A stretch of 64,000 bases of DNA from Siderastrea radians (taxonomy: Eukaryota > Cnidaria > Anthozoa > Scleractinia > Rhizangiidae): assembly GCA_964017195.1 (NCBI GenBank), contig OZ024891.1, positions 4,576,494 through 4,640,493 on the forward strand, read 5' to 3'. The notes beneath the pieces were generated by a model. That model was not told the DNA's origin, did no database searches, and worked only from the letters and a program-made list of their open reading frames with translations. Shown here piece by piece: positions 23,894-37,067 of this stretch. Made by a program: the position numbers and the translations under genes. Within the stretch, counting starts at the first letter, position 1. Every line of letters starts with the position of its first letter.

Positions 23894-26053
23894 AAACAGC
23901 CGAACGTAGAATATTAAAAAAAAACAAATTTCATTGTCATGAAAGATGTGGTTGTTCATCGTGGTTTATAATGATAGATTTGCTTTATCGTTTGTCTCAC
24001 GATATCGTCACTTTGATGTGGATCGCAAGTGACAGTATCGTGAGACAAACGATAAATACAAATTTCAGTTTGAGCAAAATGATGATGAAAAAAAACCCTA
24101 GCACATGAAACTACTGGTCAATAGCTTTCATCTCAATTTTCACATCCTAAGGTTTCATGCGCAAAGTTAGAAGTTAGAAGCACTCTGTACAGCATAATAA
24201 ACAGAACCACAGGAAAGTAGTGCTCAATAGCCTCGCTTTGTATATCCACGCTGTAGTGTGTCATCCACAGAATCAATGAAGAGAATCATATTGAATTTTG
24301 AAAAAGATGCTTTTCTTTGGCAGCAAAAAGGTAAATGATTCTAGGAGAAATTTACATTCCTACCAGACAAAACATCAAAATTAAGGTTTGCATATACTTA
24401 AGCAAACTTTTTTCTCCAGCTCCATTACGTAACTCCTAAATGATAGAAGTATAACTCTCTCTTTGTTTCTAACGTTGAGGGCCTTTAAAAACCGAAGATA
24501 TATGCCGTTGAAGGTCTGCCAATGGTTCCTGTGAACATTTAGGTCTTATTTCTCGGTTAATATGCAAAAATATTAACATCCGTCACGGAAAATCACCACA
24601 GCTACAAATTATCTATTCTTTGCATAACATTAGTAGCAAGATCTTTCTCCAATGATGGTTCTTGTTTAAAACATTCTGCGCAGCTTGAGTGAGGGGCAAT
24701 TATTGGTTATCAAGGAACATTTAAAAGTCTCAAAAGTTGAAACGAAGAATTTAATAGCACCGGTTTTAATATGGCTGTGGCTTCGATGATATTCCTGTCT
24801 GAAATTATTCTGCTCAACTTATTTTCATTTGGTAAGTTTTGTTCATAAATTGATCTTTTTGAATTTTATTCATAACTTTACAGTAGCTATGTTCTTCTCG
24901 GTCAAACCTACTTACAGTTAAATTTAAAGCAAGTTGACCGAAAACACTATAAAACACAGCACAGCATACGGACGCATACTCATTGTTCAAAACTGTCCTT
25001 GAAAATGGAGAAAATTTAACTCTGCAATCAATGAACACCGCCAAACTTTCCCAAGCAAATTCACTTCCGTTTATTTCTGTCATTTGAGTTGGCAGTATCC
25101 AGAATAAGCTCTTAAAGCAACAAAACAAAAACAAAACAAAATTTTTTTATTTCATTTAGTTTGGACAGTTCTTTGGAAATCATCATATGATTCCTTACCT
25201 CTTTAACAGATAAGAAAGCCCCAGGTCTAGATTGAAATTACCCAAATATATTCCAAAACCATCGAGGACTTCTGACTCAAAAAGAAAACGAGATGCGAAT
25301 TTGGCTGATTTGGTGATACTTGTGATGTTTGCAGATGACCATCTGCGCGTCAGAAATACTGCTTAACAATTAAAGGTTTAAATTTTATTGGCAAATGCTA
25401 GTAAAGTAAAAATAAACTTGAAGAAAACTCGTCAAATCGAGAACAAACATAAGCAGCCAAAAAAGAATTAATGCTTAACTAAGAAAGTCCCTTGTGTGTC
25501 CTCTTTCATCGCCTTACGGCCATCTAGGGAGATATGGGTGAAAATTAGATGACACAGTTTGATCTGTGTAAATTCTTCAGCTGAACCTTTCGTGGTAGAA
25601 AAACCTTTGGGAATAGAATCCTGCCGAATTACTGTTGCCTTTTTGAAAATAATAACTGGTCTTTATTGTACCCTAAAGACATTTTTTATATCTCCAAAAT
25701 CAAAAAAAGCTTATTCAGCTACGTGTTACGAAAGTTTAAAGCGACCCTTTTAGTAAGGGGCTGTAGCTTTCCATAGCAATCGAGATATCCCAGATAATTA
25801 AGGCCCTTCGGAAAAAAACGTTTGTTTCCCCCAAAAGATTACTGGTAATACGTAATAAACACCTGATACTTGTTCCTACGCCAAAAGTGTCGACCGAAAC
25901 TTAAAATAGGTGAACATATCTTTTAAACATAACAGTTTTTTGAAGGCAGCATAGTAATGGTGTTGGATTGTTGATTTACAGGTTAGTCAAAGCACGCGAT
26001 AGCTCGAACAGTTAGGGGAAATAAGAGGCACGTTTTCACCCTTCCATCGGGTT
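23894..26053. other. 3' flank of paralog 3, no gene seen
   Basis: Highly similar to 59797-61935 and more distantly to 11255-13690, including the hairpin at 23977-24063. The minus-strand frame at 24814-25134 is conserved only as DNA and lacks any recognisable domain. Confidence 0.5.
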
Positions 26054-26359
26054 AATAAAGAGGGTCCTGAAGGGGGGTACCAATCCCATTTCCCAGCCCA
26101 ATTTTTTCCCAAATCCCACTTCCCAGTATTCAAATCCCATTCCCCATAGCAGAATTCAGAAAAAATCCCAGTGTCATACATACCCGCTCTTTTCTCTTAG
26201 CATCCGCAAAATTACGGCTTCTAAATACGACCCAACAAAGGCCCAAAAATTCACGAGGATTTGCGAAGATGTTCTAAAGGCGATAGGATCCTTTTAGACT
26301 AGTAAAACGAGCAAGTAGGGAAGTTATAGTGATTATTTAGGTAACAAGTTCATACCACT

Positions 26360-28448
26360 TCACATTCCTGTCATTCCTGCCTGCAGGAAATCTGTCATTC
26401 GACTTGTAAGTGTTCTTATTCTTCCAAGCCTGGTCGGACGGATCATTCTCAGTGTTGTTTTAAGAGCGCTGTCTACCTCTTCTTTGGAGTTACTGTCACT
26501 GTCACTAGCACTAAAGCTGTCTACCTGTTCGTTTTTAGGAGACTTTAGTGGTAAACTGACATCCTCATTTGAATTAGGCGGCTCATCACTTTCGCTTGGA
26601 ACTCTTTCTACAGCTTTCAGTGAATTTAAATTGACTGGTTTCAGGACCGTTTCAGTTTCATATAAGTTCAGAGGCAAAGTGCCCGCCCTGTCCATTGTGT
26701 TATCTTGTCTTACATTTCGTTGTCTGACGGATTTACCATGCATTTTAGCCCACGCCCTCATTTCAGCTTTCTCGTTTTGGTTATCTCCTGTGAGGTTGGC
26801 TTTGGAATTTTGATGCGAGGTAAGGAAACTGCATGTGATGTTGGCAGTTTGTAATATGAATTTGGATGTGTGTAGTACGCTGCTGCCCACTTAGAAACCC
26901 TTTTCACTTCTTCTTCAACTGATGTGCCAAACATGACAGCATATTCGTACAATGTAAAAGTGTCTCTCTTAAAATGTGTTACGGCATGCTGATTTTCAAC
27001 ATGAAGGGTTAAGAGCGACTCCATGTTTAATCTCATTTTGTAGCCGGGAAATAGTGACAAGTCTTGAATGTTGGCTTTGATGGAGCTGAGAGACTTCTTC
27101 AGAAACTCGAGGGAGTCGAAGTCGATGTAAAACACTTCGATTCCTCTATGCCACACATTCCACGAATATTCCTCTCCATCTGGGTCGTTGAACAATCCAA
27201 TGGTAATTCCAGTTTACGTTACAGTTCTCGGTGTGTATGACAACAGTTTGAGTAGAAAAGTACTTAGCTTCCACGACAACACAGGGTGGTAAAGGGGGGT
27301 CCCGATCACGAATCACGAGCCTGTTTTCGTTCAAACCACGAATCACGTATGTTTTTTGAAACATTTCACGAATCACGTATTTAACATACACCATTGCAAA
27401 AACATAATCCCTAATTGACTAATTACTTGCTTTGCGTTTGGTTTTCAATACACAGACAGTTTTTTAGCGGAGCTTCGAGTATGGAAAAAGGGCCTCAAGC
27501 GCATAAAATGAGCCAAGAGAACGCTTTCTTCAACAACTGAATCAGTCTTAAAAGTGCCCTTTAAGAAACGCAAACGAAGTGTCTCTCCTCAGCTGAATGT
27601 CGTAGACATTTTAGTTTATTGAACTTTTCTTACCTTCATTGGTAGGACGACAATGCTCTATTTGACAACCTCGTTCGTTTCTCCTTCTCTCCTAGGCTGT
27701 TCATTGAATTCAGAATTCCTATCAATAAGATTTGGAAACTCGTGTTTCCACGCCAAATGGATTCGTAAAGAATAGGTCTCCATCCCGCTAACACTAGCAA
27801 TTTTACTACACGGGCAATGGTAATGCCGACGTTTTTCCTTAAACCTTTGCTAAATGCAATGTCAGCGAGACCCGTAAACTGAATCAAATGCTGCTTGAAA
27901 TTGTGGATCTTTTTCATGATCCCTTTCGGATAGCGGAATATTAAACGTGGGTGGCTGAAGGTTTGTCCAGACTCCTTACCAGGAAGAATGACACTAGAAC
28001 TCTGTTTTAGCTATAACGTTGTCGCACTCGACATGCTGGGCTCTGAAGACATGTAGACACGTTTAGAGTTAACGAGTTAACATTAAGGTAGATATCATTT
28101 AAAATGTATTTGATTGACTTGTCACATGTTACAGAAATGAATCAACAACATTCACCACGTTTATTTACATATTGATTGTTTTACCGGCTCACTGTTGTAA
28201 ATTGATTTATTAGTAACTAAGTTAGTTTCGGTTTTCACGAATATTTTCTGCCAGAATCACGAATCACGGTCTTTAAAATAAGGAGATCACGCATCACGCT
28301 AGACTGCAAATTCATGGATCACGGCAATATTTGAGCTGCTTTCACGTGTCACGCGCTAATTTTTGCCCAAATCACGCGTCACACATAACCCCTTTACCAC
28401 CCTGACAACAGTGCGAGTATTACACGAGAGCGCTGTTTCTTCCGCCAT
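26360..28448 (-). pseudogene. Unknown gene carried by the 2.7-kb element, interrupted
   Basis: Reading from an ATG at 28448, the frame starts MAEETALSCNTR, is interrupted by a nested element (27282-28404), and continues EAKYFSTQTVVIHTEN. It then shifts frame near 27205 into FNDPDGEEYSWNVWHRGIEV (to 26758), with another frame change near 26810 into a Ser/Asp/Glu-rich tail ending at 26360. The middle part is a globular-looking ~130-residue domain that I do not recognise. Frame changes may be short introns or mutations. It could be a cargo gene or part of the element's own machinery. Confidence 0.4.
27282..28404. mobile_element. Nested 1.1-kb element, 6-bp target duplication
   Basis: Ends CAGGGTGGTAAAGGGG and CCCCTTTACCACCCTG, flanked by ACAACA at 27276-27281 and 28405-28410. 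Inner ends are rich in ATCACGAATCACG direct repeats. It interrupts the gene carried by the 2.7-kb element. The frame at 27636-27917 has no recognisable domain. Confidence 0.75.
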
Positions 28449-29206
28449 GTTGTGTTTGTATCAGAGAAATACGCATTCCCTGTAGACTTTTGGCTTTACA
28501 CGCACCGCTGTACACAAATATTGTTGACCGCAATCGAGACCATTCGGGGGAAAATAAAACATGATGGCTAAACATGCTAAAAATTGACACGAACAAGATG
28601 CTTGAACAAATTTTTAACGTCTCAACCCCAGGAAATAAGTGATGTCTCGACCGGTCATGGTTACAAAATATTTATCCCATTCCCATTTTGACATTTTTTC
28701 TCCCATTCCCAGTGACCAAATCCCAGTCCCAGTGACCTAAATCCCATTTTCCCAGGACAAAAACAGGCCAATCCCAGTTTCCATTTTACCCCTTCAGTAC
28801 CCTCAATAAAGTGCGAGTTCTCGGCGCTTCAAACAAAGCAAACTTCTCTTTATTTTAGTTGGTAATGGATCAAAAAGATCTGTTTTTTTCTCTTGTTCGA
28901 TTCCCCTAAGGAAGTGGCGGGGTTGGAGGGTTTGGGGGGAGGAGACAAGCTCGGGGTGCTCGCGGAGGGATACTCCAAGCACTCAAAGTGTGGACACTCT
29001 ATCTTCTCACTGTTGTAAGACAGCAAAACAGCGCTGCTTTTAAAGCGCGAGCCTCTAACGCCTCTTCCCAGTCCCACTCTCTGTAGTTAGACTCTCTCCA
29101 GTCTTTTTGGTCCAAGACTGTTGTTCGTTTTTCGTCCAGGACAACCCACGCAGAAATACGAACTACCCACTATCGACTAAAATACGGTCTATTTAACTGG
29201 CATATG

Positions 29207-29216
29207 TACTACTACA

Positions 29217-29259
<43 letters not shown>

Positions 29260-29290
29260 TTACTACCACAACTACTACTAGTACTACTAC
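29207..29290. repeat. ACT microsatellite, impure
   Basis: ACT units with a few AACT and ATT interruptions, upstream of paralog 4. Confidence 0.9.
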
Positions 29291-29652
29291 AGACTATTCC
29301 TTTGTCCGTAGAATTGACCTCTGTTTCTAACTCGCTTGAGTTTGCCCAAGGCAAAATGTATTGCAGTCTTTCTCATAACAGGAGGTTCGAACTAAGCGGC
29401 AAGTTTGAACTATCGAGATTTTGTTGTATGCTATACTTGACAGAAACAAATTGAATGAAGAAACAGTAAAAAACGTTGCCCAAACAGTGGACGCCCAAGG
29501 ACCGCTCCCAGCGTTTGTATATGCCCACCACAAGATGGCGGTTAGCCCTTGTCTTCCTTGAGATCGAGGTCGATTTGCACCAGCTTAAGAATTACTAAAT
29601 GATAGGGACTTTAATAGCCAGAAATAACGCAGTAATGATAACTTCTCATTAG

Positions 29653-30728
29653 GAACTACATCAACCATTTCAACTGCCGGAACGTCATCAACCATGACAA
29701 CTGCCGGAACGTCATCAACCACGACAACTGCTGGAACGTCATCAACCCTAACAACTGTCGGAAAGTCATCAACCATGACAACTGCCAAAACGTCATCAAC
29801 CATGGCAACTGCCGGAACGTCATCAATCATGACAAATGCCGGAACATCATCAACCATGGCAACTGCCGGAACGTCATCAACCATGACAAATGCTGGAACG
29901 TCATTAACCATGACAACTGCTGGAACGACATCAACCATGACAACTGCTGGAACGTCATCAACCATGACAACTGCCGGAACGTCATCAACCACGACAACTG
30001 CTGGAACGTCATCAACCCTAAAAACTGTCGGAAAGTCATCAACCATGACAACTGCCAAAACGTCATCAACCATGGCAACTGCCGGAACGTCATCAACCAT
30101 GACAAATGCCGGAACATCATCAACCATGGCAACTGCCGGAACGTCATCAACCATGACAAATGCTGGAACGTCATCAACCATGACAACTGCTGGAACGACA
30201 TCAACCATGACAACTGCTGGAACGTCATCAACCATGACAAATGCCGGAACGTCATCAACCATGACAACTGCCGGAACGTCATCAACCATGACAAATGCCG
30301 GAACGTCATCAACCATGACAACTGCTGGAACGTCATCAACCATGACAACTGCTGGAACGTTATCAACCATGACAACTGCTGGAACGTCATCAACCATGAC
30401 AACTGCCGGAACGTCATCAACCGTGACAACTGCTGGAACGTCATCAACCATGACAACTGCTGGAACGTCATCAACCGTGACAACTGTTGGAACGTCATCA
30501 ACCATGACAACTGCTGGAACGTCATCAACCATGACAACTGCCGGAACGTCATTAACCAAGACAACTGTTGGAACGTCAGCAGGAAAGGAAATTTTTCTAT
30601 ATACGAGCAGGAAAAACGAACAAGGCAAAGAACAGCAGAAAGATGAGCCCATGCCTGGATGGGTGATAGGTCTCATTGTTGTTGGTTGTGTGGCTTCCCT
30701 GGCGATCACTGCGATTGTCATTAAACTG
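29653..30728 (+). CDS. Main exon, mucin-like membrane protein, paralog 4
   Basis: Bounded by TCATTAG before 29653 and the donor GTAAGTTCTG at 30729. Length 1076 nt, the same entry and exit phases as paralog 1. It encodes more than 30 tandem 9-residue units (TSSTMTTAG and variants with N, K or V changes), then SAGKEIFLYTSRKNEQGKE and a transmembrane helix (PGWVIGLIVVGCVAS). At DNA level the repeat is a 27-bp minisatellite with larger duplicated blocks (29700-29960 repeats at 29970-30230). It differs from paralog 1 mainly by repeat number. Surface mucin-like role inferred from composition only. Confidence 0.6.
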
Positions 30729-32220
30729 GTAAGTTCTGAAAACAAACATTTTCTTGATACTTGGATTGGTTTTCAATTGAGTGTCGGAAAACCAAAACCA
30801 AAGCAATTACTCTAACCAATCACAGAAACTCAAATAATCCAATGAATTAATCAGAACTCGAAGCAAATACATATAACAAGCGCCAAGCGCGGGAAAACGC
30901 GTGCGGGCAGGTCACGATTGGTTTTGGTTTTACTTCTGATTGGTCGAGAAAGTGACGCAAGTTTCTCAACCAAACTCAAAGCGTAGTAACGTAAAACCAA
31001 AACAAGCACGAATTAATTTCGACGCTCATTTGATAACCGCTCTTCAACAACCTGTCCTGTTTTGATAATGATTATTAAATAACGTTATATCGTAAATAGA
31101 ATAGATTTCTAAGCTATAGTCAAAGTTCTCCTTGCGACATGTGAAAACCCGTTTGAATTGTCACTTAAAAGCTGTAATTAAAAGCTCTCGTAAGCGACCG
31201 CGACCACTTTTGTGAACTACCTTCTGATCTTTCCTTTGTTTTTAAGGCATTCACTTGTCGATCAATTTTGAGTAATACATAATCTAAGTGCTAAGCGTTC
31301 GTTGACTCAATTGTGCTTACGTGAACGTCTTCTGTGATAGGTCATAAAAAAGACTATTTAATATTATTACTACAATGCCATTAGTAACATCAATATTTAT
31401 ATACGCCAAGCTTTTTACCAAAAAGCTCTCGAAGGCGTCCACTCTCGCTTACGAGAGCTTCGACTGTTTTCAATTTGCCTTTAATTTCTGTTTTTGTTTT
31501 TGTTCATCGAACCCATACAAAAACAACTTCCATATAACGCAGCAAAACCCAAGAAAGGTAGTGCATGGAATCCCGATTGCTCTTGTATTAGCATCAGTTA
31601 TTATCGACTGAATGGCCAGGGAAACAACGACGACTTTAGGCTGGGGAAGTAGATTGGGTCAGAACTAGCGAGTAAAAAGGTTTGACACTGACTTTTTCCG
31701 GGAGTCTGGTTATCAACAAAAGACCCGAACGCTGACCGATCACATCGCCATCACAGAGAAATACAAATCTCTGGCGCCCGCATACGTCCCGTGCTACGTT
31801 TTGAAATAATACGTATAACAATTTTACCAGCCTCTTAGCATGGGCATCCACGTGCTCTATTTTAAATTACGCAAAATAATAGTCATCTTTCAAACTGACA
31901 AAGGCTGAAATTTCTTAGTAGTCATTAGTTGAAATGTTTTTAGCTAACAAGTAAACACAAGTCAGTGTCAAACCTTTTACTTACAGTGTTAACTCGTGAC
32001 CACAACTTCTTAATTTTTAGCTCGCAGCAAGCTAGATGTAAAAAAAGGTATCGCAAGCCACCTATCAAAACCTCCAAAACTGTACCCCTTCGGATTGTTA
32101 GGTGACTGTAGAATCAAGTTTTACTCAGTTACAACACTTCTCACAACATTTTCAGGTGGAGTGGATATACGGTCCAAACTTGTAGAACTTAATAGAGTTG
32201 CGTTTGTCGGGACCTGCTAA
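30729..32220. other. Downstream part of paralog 4, degraded exon blocks
   Basis: Aligned with 8839-10655. The exon-block equivalent near 32030-32220 reads GIASHLSKPPKLYP-like sequence but has one extra A before it, and the next block ends in an early TAA as in paralog 1. No other gene seen. Confidence 0.45.
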
Positions 32221-32230
32221 TAGTTTTCAT

Positions 32231-32623
32231 TTTTTTTTTTAATGTTTTATTAGCATTAGTAATTATATACATGAAAAAGTAACAGTTAACTATACAAAGT
32301 ACGTATAACAGAAGCGTTTTACAAGATATTACAAGGTATATAATCGAATTACGATTGATTTTACCTACACAGCATAAATTTATTACCATACTTTAGTTAA
32401 TTTCAAGGGAAAAGAAAGAAAAGGAACGACAAAATTAGTATTTAAAGAATATGCACACAGTAAATAAAATTTAAAAAAATTAATTTGAAAGTAAAAACAG
32501 AGAAAAATTTACGAAAGATTTCCATATATTTCATTTACCTCAGTAAGTTTGTTATTTTGAATAGCAATTTCTCTTTGTATATTTACTTTTTCCATTACGA
32601 GTGATAGAACACTGTCGAAACAG
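32231..32623 (-). mobile_element. Poly(A)-tailed retrocopy, 393 bp
   Basis: Read on the minus strand it ends AATAAAACATT plus an A-run and is flanked by AGTTTTCAT at 32222-32230 and 32624-32632. Paralogs 1, 3 and 5 lack it. It is either a 5'-truncated LINE of another family or a processed transcript; no protein frame recognised. Confidence 0.75.
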
Positions 32624-33367
32624 AGTTTTCATATATAACTTATAATAAATATACATATTTGTTTCTTGAATTTCCCAGCGTTTCTTCAGGAAGAAGACGG
32701 ATCCAAAACCAGAGCAAGTCGTTGGAGACTCAGTTGCTTAACTACGTGTTCATCAGGCGTTACGAGAGATGTTTTAAAACATCGGTCAATGTAAATACTA
32801 TAAGTTAAACGAACAGCAGAAGTAGGTATATCGTACAGCATACGTGTATGACTTATTTGTGCCAGCTACATAAAGTACAACACGAGGCTATCCTAACAGG
32901 TTTCGCCCTCCTGGGAGCTCAAGGGTGCGCAGCATTTTATTCGCATACCTTTTTGCAGAACTACCATAAGGCAATTCTGTGTATGTTACTTGGCCCAAAT
33001 AATTGTGACTCGTAGATGCTGATATTGAATTTCAGTTTCTCTCGCTTCTTTAAGAAAACACTCAAGGATTTTACGCGTAGTAGTTATTAAAAATGTTGAA
33101 GTGATTGCCTCACCTGTTTTCATTTCCACTTCGAGACTGGCCATAGTGTAATTTGTTGATTTTGTTTTTTCTCTCTATGTATACACAATTTTCTACTCGA
33201 ACGAGGAAGCCGAACCCTAATAAGCCTTTTGGTTATTTCTTTATTCAAGCTTTCTCGCTATAATAATTTGAAGACTCTTTTCCGCCATTTTTTCTCCTGA
33301 TTTTTTTTGGCATCAAAAGTGACCTCTCTGCAAGGGTATCTTCGTGGTGATTAATGAGACCAGTATT

Positions 33368-33428
33368 AATATGCTATGTATGTATGTAACTGTATGTGTG
33401 AACTATGCAAATAAATTTAATAAAAAAA
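33368..33428 (+). mobile_element. Very short retro-insertion with A-tail, 61 bp
   Basis: Sequence ending CAAATAAATTTAAT plus an A-run, flanked by AATGAGACCAGTATT at 33353-33367 and 33429-33443. It is a severely 5'-truncated retroposition with a 15-bp target duplication. Confidence 0.7.
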
Positions 33429-33443
33429 AATGAGACCAGTATT

Positions 33444-33884
33444 TGTAGATCGGGGTGTCGTGGGTTCGAATCCCGCTCGGGGCATTTGATTTTTTCCGAC
33501 ATTTGTTCTGTTAATATATAGATAGGCATATCAGAGTTTACCCCTCTGATGATGAACAAATAGAATTGTATTCATGAACATTTTCACTGCGATATGGCGA
33601 CTATTTTCGGTGAAGAATAGAGTTTAAACGACTTACAGTCGCTGTTGTTGTTATTTCCTTCTTTCACAAACTCTCAGCAGGAGCCCTCGCGAAAGCATTA
33701 AAAGAAAGCATTAATAGAAAGCGGTACTTATTAGGCCCTATGGATGGCGGTAGACCTCCGGTAATCGGTAGACACCAGACACCACCACTAAAGAGGCAGC
33801 GTCCTCCAAAACTGCCGACTGGTTGGCTCTAAGTGGTTGGGTACCATGAGACTTCGGAGCGTTAGGCCTGGGTTCGATTACCGG

Positions 33885-33923
<39 letters not shown>

Positions 33924-36768
33924 TGTTTTGTCTTAGTTTCGCATCTGCAAATGATTAGACTTTCTAGTCTTCTCGGATAAGGGCGAAAAACCGTATGCCC
34001 TGTCTCACAGCACTTTCACTGTCTTCACTGATCTGACTGTCAGTATGAGACGTATAAGAACCCACTGACTGCTGTTCGAAAAGAGTAGGGACGTAAACCC
34101 CGCTGGTGTGGTGAGAAATTGATGAATTGGGTGGGTAATAAAGGGGTTGATGTCAATTGGGACGCTGTCCTGTTTTATTCCCTCGCTGTGTTGATTCACC
34201 GTGGCGAAAGAATTAAATAAAAAATTTACTGGTTAAAATGTCGATTTTAATGAACATCCACTCTGCATAGAAGCCAGGAAAGAAGGAATGTTTTTAATTA
34301 GGGAAGTTTTTTTACTCCACTCTGCTCTCCGGTGCGCATTGCTAAGATTTCTGTGAAACACTTCGGAAGGTCGATGCAAGAATTTTTTTCTAGGCTGCAA
34401 AATGTTCCCTTTCATGATCTTTTTGCCATTCTCCTTGATTCGCCCCCACCCCGACCCTCCTCCCTACTTTTCCTAGTAGTCCACGGTCACTAACGAGTCT
34501 TGTTTTTATTCTCGCTGAGCGTCCATCCACCCTTCATCCAATCGTTTGTTGGGGAGGATCATTTCGTGACCAACCAAAAGAACCTTACCTTTGCGTAGGA
34601 TCGGAGGCTAATTAAAAAGCAGATAAGCTGTCTATGAGCCAGCGGCCATCCATCACAGTCTTGCGCCCATCAGCGGTGACACAGACAGTCCTTCGTAAAA
34701 ATTAAAGTTTCAAGTACCAGTTCGAAGCAAAATAATTCCAAACTGAGTAACGCTGCTCGAAGATTTTTTGATTTTATGATGTCCAGATCTGACACATGAA
34801 AAATGTCTCAGTAAACACTAGACCGATATGTATGACTACCAAATGGCTATGAATTTATCAATTATCTTTCCCGCTCAGCTTCAGTGTGCTTCTTTCGGCG
34901 TTTCCGAACGTTGGATAGAACTGCATGTAGCTCGATGTTAAACCCTGCATGCATGAATGAAATCAACTGTGAACGGTGTTGACCATTTAGGAGACAGTGA
35001 AGGTGAAGGTCGGAAAAATTCAGAAAGACGGCATGTCAGGAAAATGATCTTAAACATATAAAAGATGTGCCCAAACCATCCAGCCGCGGTGTTGACATAT
35101 TTGATGTACATGTTAGGTGACCAAACACTTTTTGGTGATGGTGATGGTAGGGGACGCCAAAGGGAGAGGGTAGGGGGTGATTTGGTATGAAATTACTGTA
35201 CTAACAGTGCAGTACATTCCAGACCGGGATTCCAGAGTTGTAAATGAGGTTGGATTCCGGATTCCACGGGTTGGATTCCGGATTCCAGGGGCTGGATTCC
35301 GGATTCCAAAGCCTTGGATTCCGGATTCCAGAAGCAAAAAACGTTGGATTCCGGATTCCGGGTTCCCTTACATGGGGCGATATATCAACTTCCGTGTCGT
35401 CAACGTCCACGTCTGGAACATCGTCAGCCAAATCGGCTTCTGGTACGTCATCGACCATGACAACTGCCAGAACGTCATCAGCCATGACAACTGCCCGAAC
35501 GTCATCAACCATGACAACTGCCGGAACATCATCAACCATGACAAAGGCCGGAACGTCACCTCAACCATGACAACTGCTGGAACGTCATCAACTATGACAA
35601 CTGCCAGAACGTCATCAACCATGACAACTGCTCAAACGTCATCAACCATGACAACTGCCGAAACGTTATCAACCATGACAACTGCCAAAACGTCATCAAC
35701 CATGACAACTGCTGGGACATCATCAACCATGACAACTGCTGGGACGTCAACAACCATGACAACTTCTGGAACGTCATCAACCGTGACAACTGCTGGAACG
35801 TCATCAACCATGACAACTGCTGGGACATCAACAACCATGACAACTGCCACCATATCGGCTACTGGGACGACTTACTGGACGTCATCAACGGGAAGTTTCA
35901 CAGGATCGGTGACTTCGACAAACGTGACTGGCTCAGCAGGAAAGGAAATTCTTCTAGATGCGAGCAGGAAAAGGAACAAGGCAAAGAAGAGCAGAAGGAT
36001 GAGCCCATGCCTGGATGGGTGATAGGTCTCATTGTTGTTGGTTGTGTGGCTTCCGTGGCGATCACTGCGATTGCCATAAAACTGGTACGTTCTGAAAACA
36101 AACATTTTCTTGATAATTGGATTGGTTTTCAATTGATTGCTGGGAAACCAAAACCAAAGCAATTCCTCTTTTTGACTAACCAATCACAGAAACTCAAATA
36201 ATCCAACGAACCAATCAGAACTCGAAGCAAATACATATAATAAGCGTCAAGCGCGGAAAAACGCGTGCGCACAAGCCACAATTGGTTTTGGTTTTACTTC
36301 TGATTGGTCGACAAAGTGAAGCGAGTTTCATAACCAAACTCAGAGCGTAGCAAAACAAAACGAAAACAAGCAGGAATTAATTTCGACGCTCATTTGATAA
36401 CCGCTCTTCAGCAACCTGTTGTGACAGTGATTATTAAATAATGTTTTATCGTGAATAGAATAGATTTCTCAGCTACAGTCAAGCTCTCCATGCCACCACT
36501 CTCGTAAGCGACCCGCCCTAGTTACGACTGGCATTGTGAAAACCTGTTTGAATTGTCACTTAACCTCTGTAGTTAAAAGCTCTCGTAAGCGACCTCGACC
36601 TCTTTTGTGAACACCGTCTGGTCTTTTCCTTTCTTTTTAAAGCATTCACTTCTTAATCCATTTAAGAGTAATACATAACATAAGTGCTAAGCGTTAGTTG
36701 ACTCAGTTGTGCATACGTGAACATCTTTTGTGATAGGCAATAGAAAACTTTTTAATATTATTGCTACA
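33444..36768. other. Second copy of the block at 16327-19507 (segmental duplication)
   Basis: Nearly identical over ~3.3 kb. It starts inside the SINE palindrome, so the left half of the 3-kb insertion and the 5' half of the main exon are missing here. The copy continues through 36769-38010 and, after the Polinton, 59116-61935, matching 21972-26053. Region 33561-35170 holds repeats only and no gene. Confidence 0.85.
35390..36084 (+). pseudogene. Main exon, 3' part, paralog 5, frameshifted
   Basis: Carries the same stalk repeats and the same frame breaks as paralog 3 (2-nt gain near 35563, A-run loss near 35972). The transmembrane frame reopens as PGWVIGLIVVGCVASVA and the donor is GTACGT at 36085. 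It has no 5' half. Confidence 0.7.
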
Positions 36769-36779
36769 ATGCCATTAGT

Positions 36780-37067
36780 AGCCTGAGAAAACAGCCGACG
36801 TTTCGCGAGGTCGCCACTTGAGCCCTTGCAAAACGACGTCTGAGTAATGAGCGCAGAAATGCCATACTGATGACGTGCACTGCCTGGATCTTGGTAGTGC
36901 TTCTGATTGGTTGAAAGAAAATTCCCTCGCAGCATAACCAATCAGATGCACTACCAAGATCCGGGTAGTGCACGTCATCAGGATGGAATTTCTGCGCTCG
37001 CTACCCAGACGCCGTTTTGCGGGGGCTCAAGTGGCGACCTCGCGAAACGTCGGCTTTTTCTCAGGCT
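36780..37067. mobile_element. 288-bp palindromic MITE, copy in paralog 5
   Basis: Same ends and target as 21991-22278, carried along by the block duplication. Left target ATGCCATTAGT at 36769-36779; the right copy has one substitution. Confidence 0.75.

Larger units (their letters stand above)
26060..28804. mobile_element. 2.7-kb DNA element with 6-bp target duplication
   Basis: Ends GAGGGTCCTGAAGGGG and the inverse of GAGGGTACTGAAGGGG, flanked by AATAAA at 26054-26059 and 28805-28810. Paralogs 1 and 5 have the empty site (near 13690 and 61950). It contains a minus-strand gene and a nested 1.1-kb element. No transposase recognised, so the superfamily is uncertain. Confidence 0.65.

Noticed and set aside
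29585..30745. Minus-strand 386-codon frame with VPAVVMVDD repeats
   Set aside because: Mirror of the 27-bp minisatellite. The plus frame has consistent splice borders and a transmembrane helix; the minus frame includes the complement of those.
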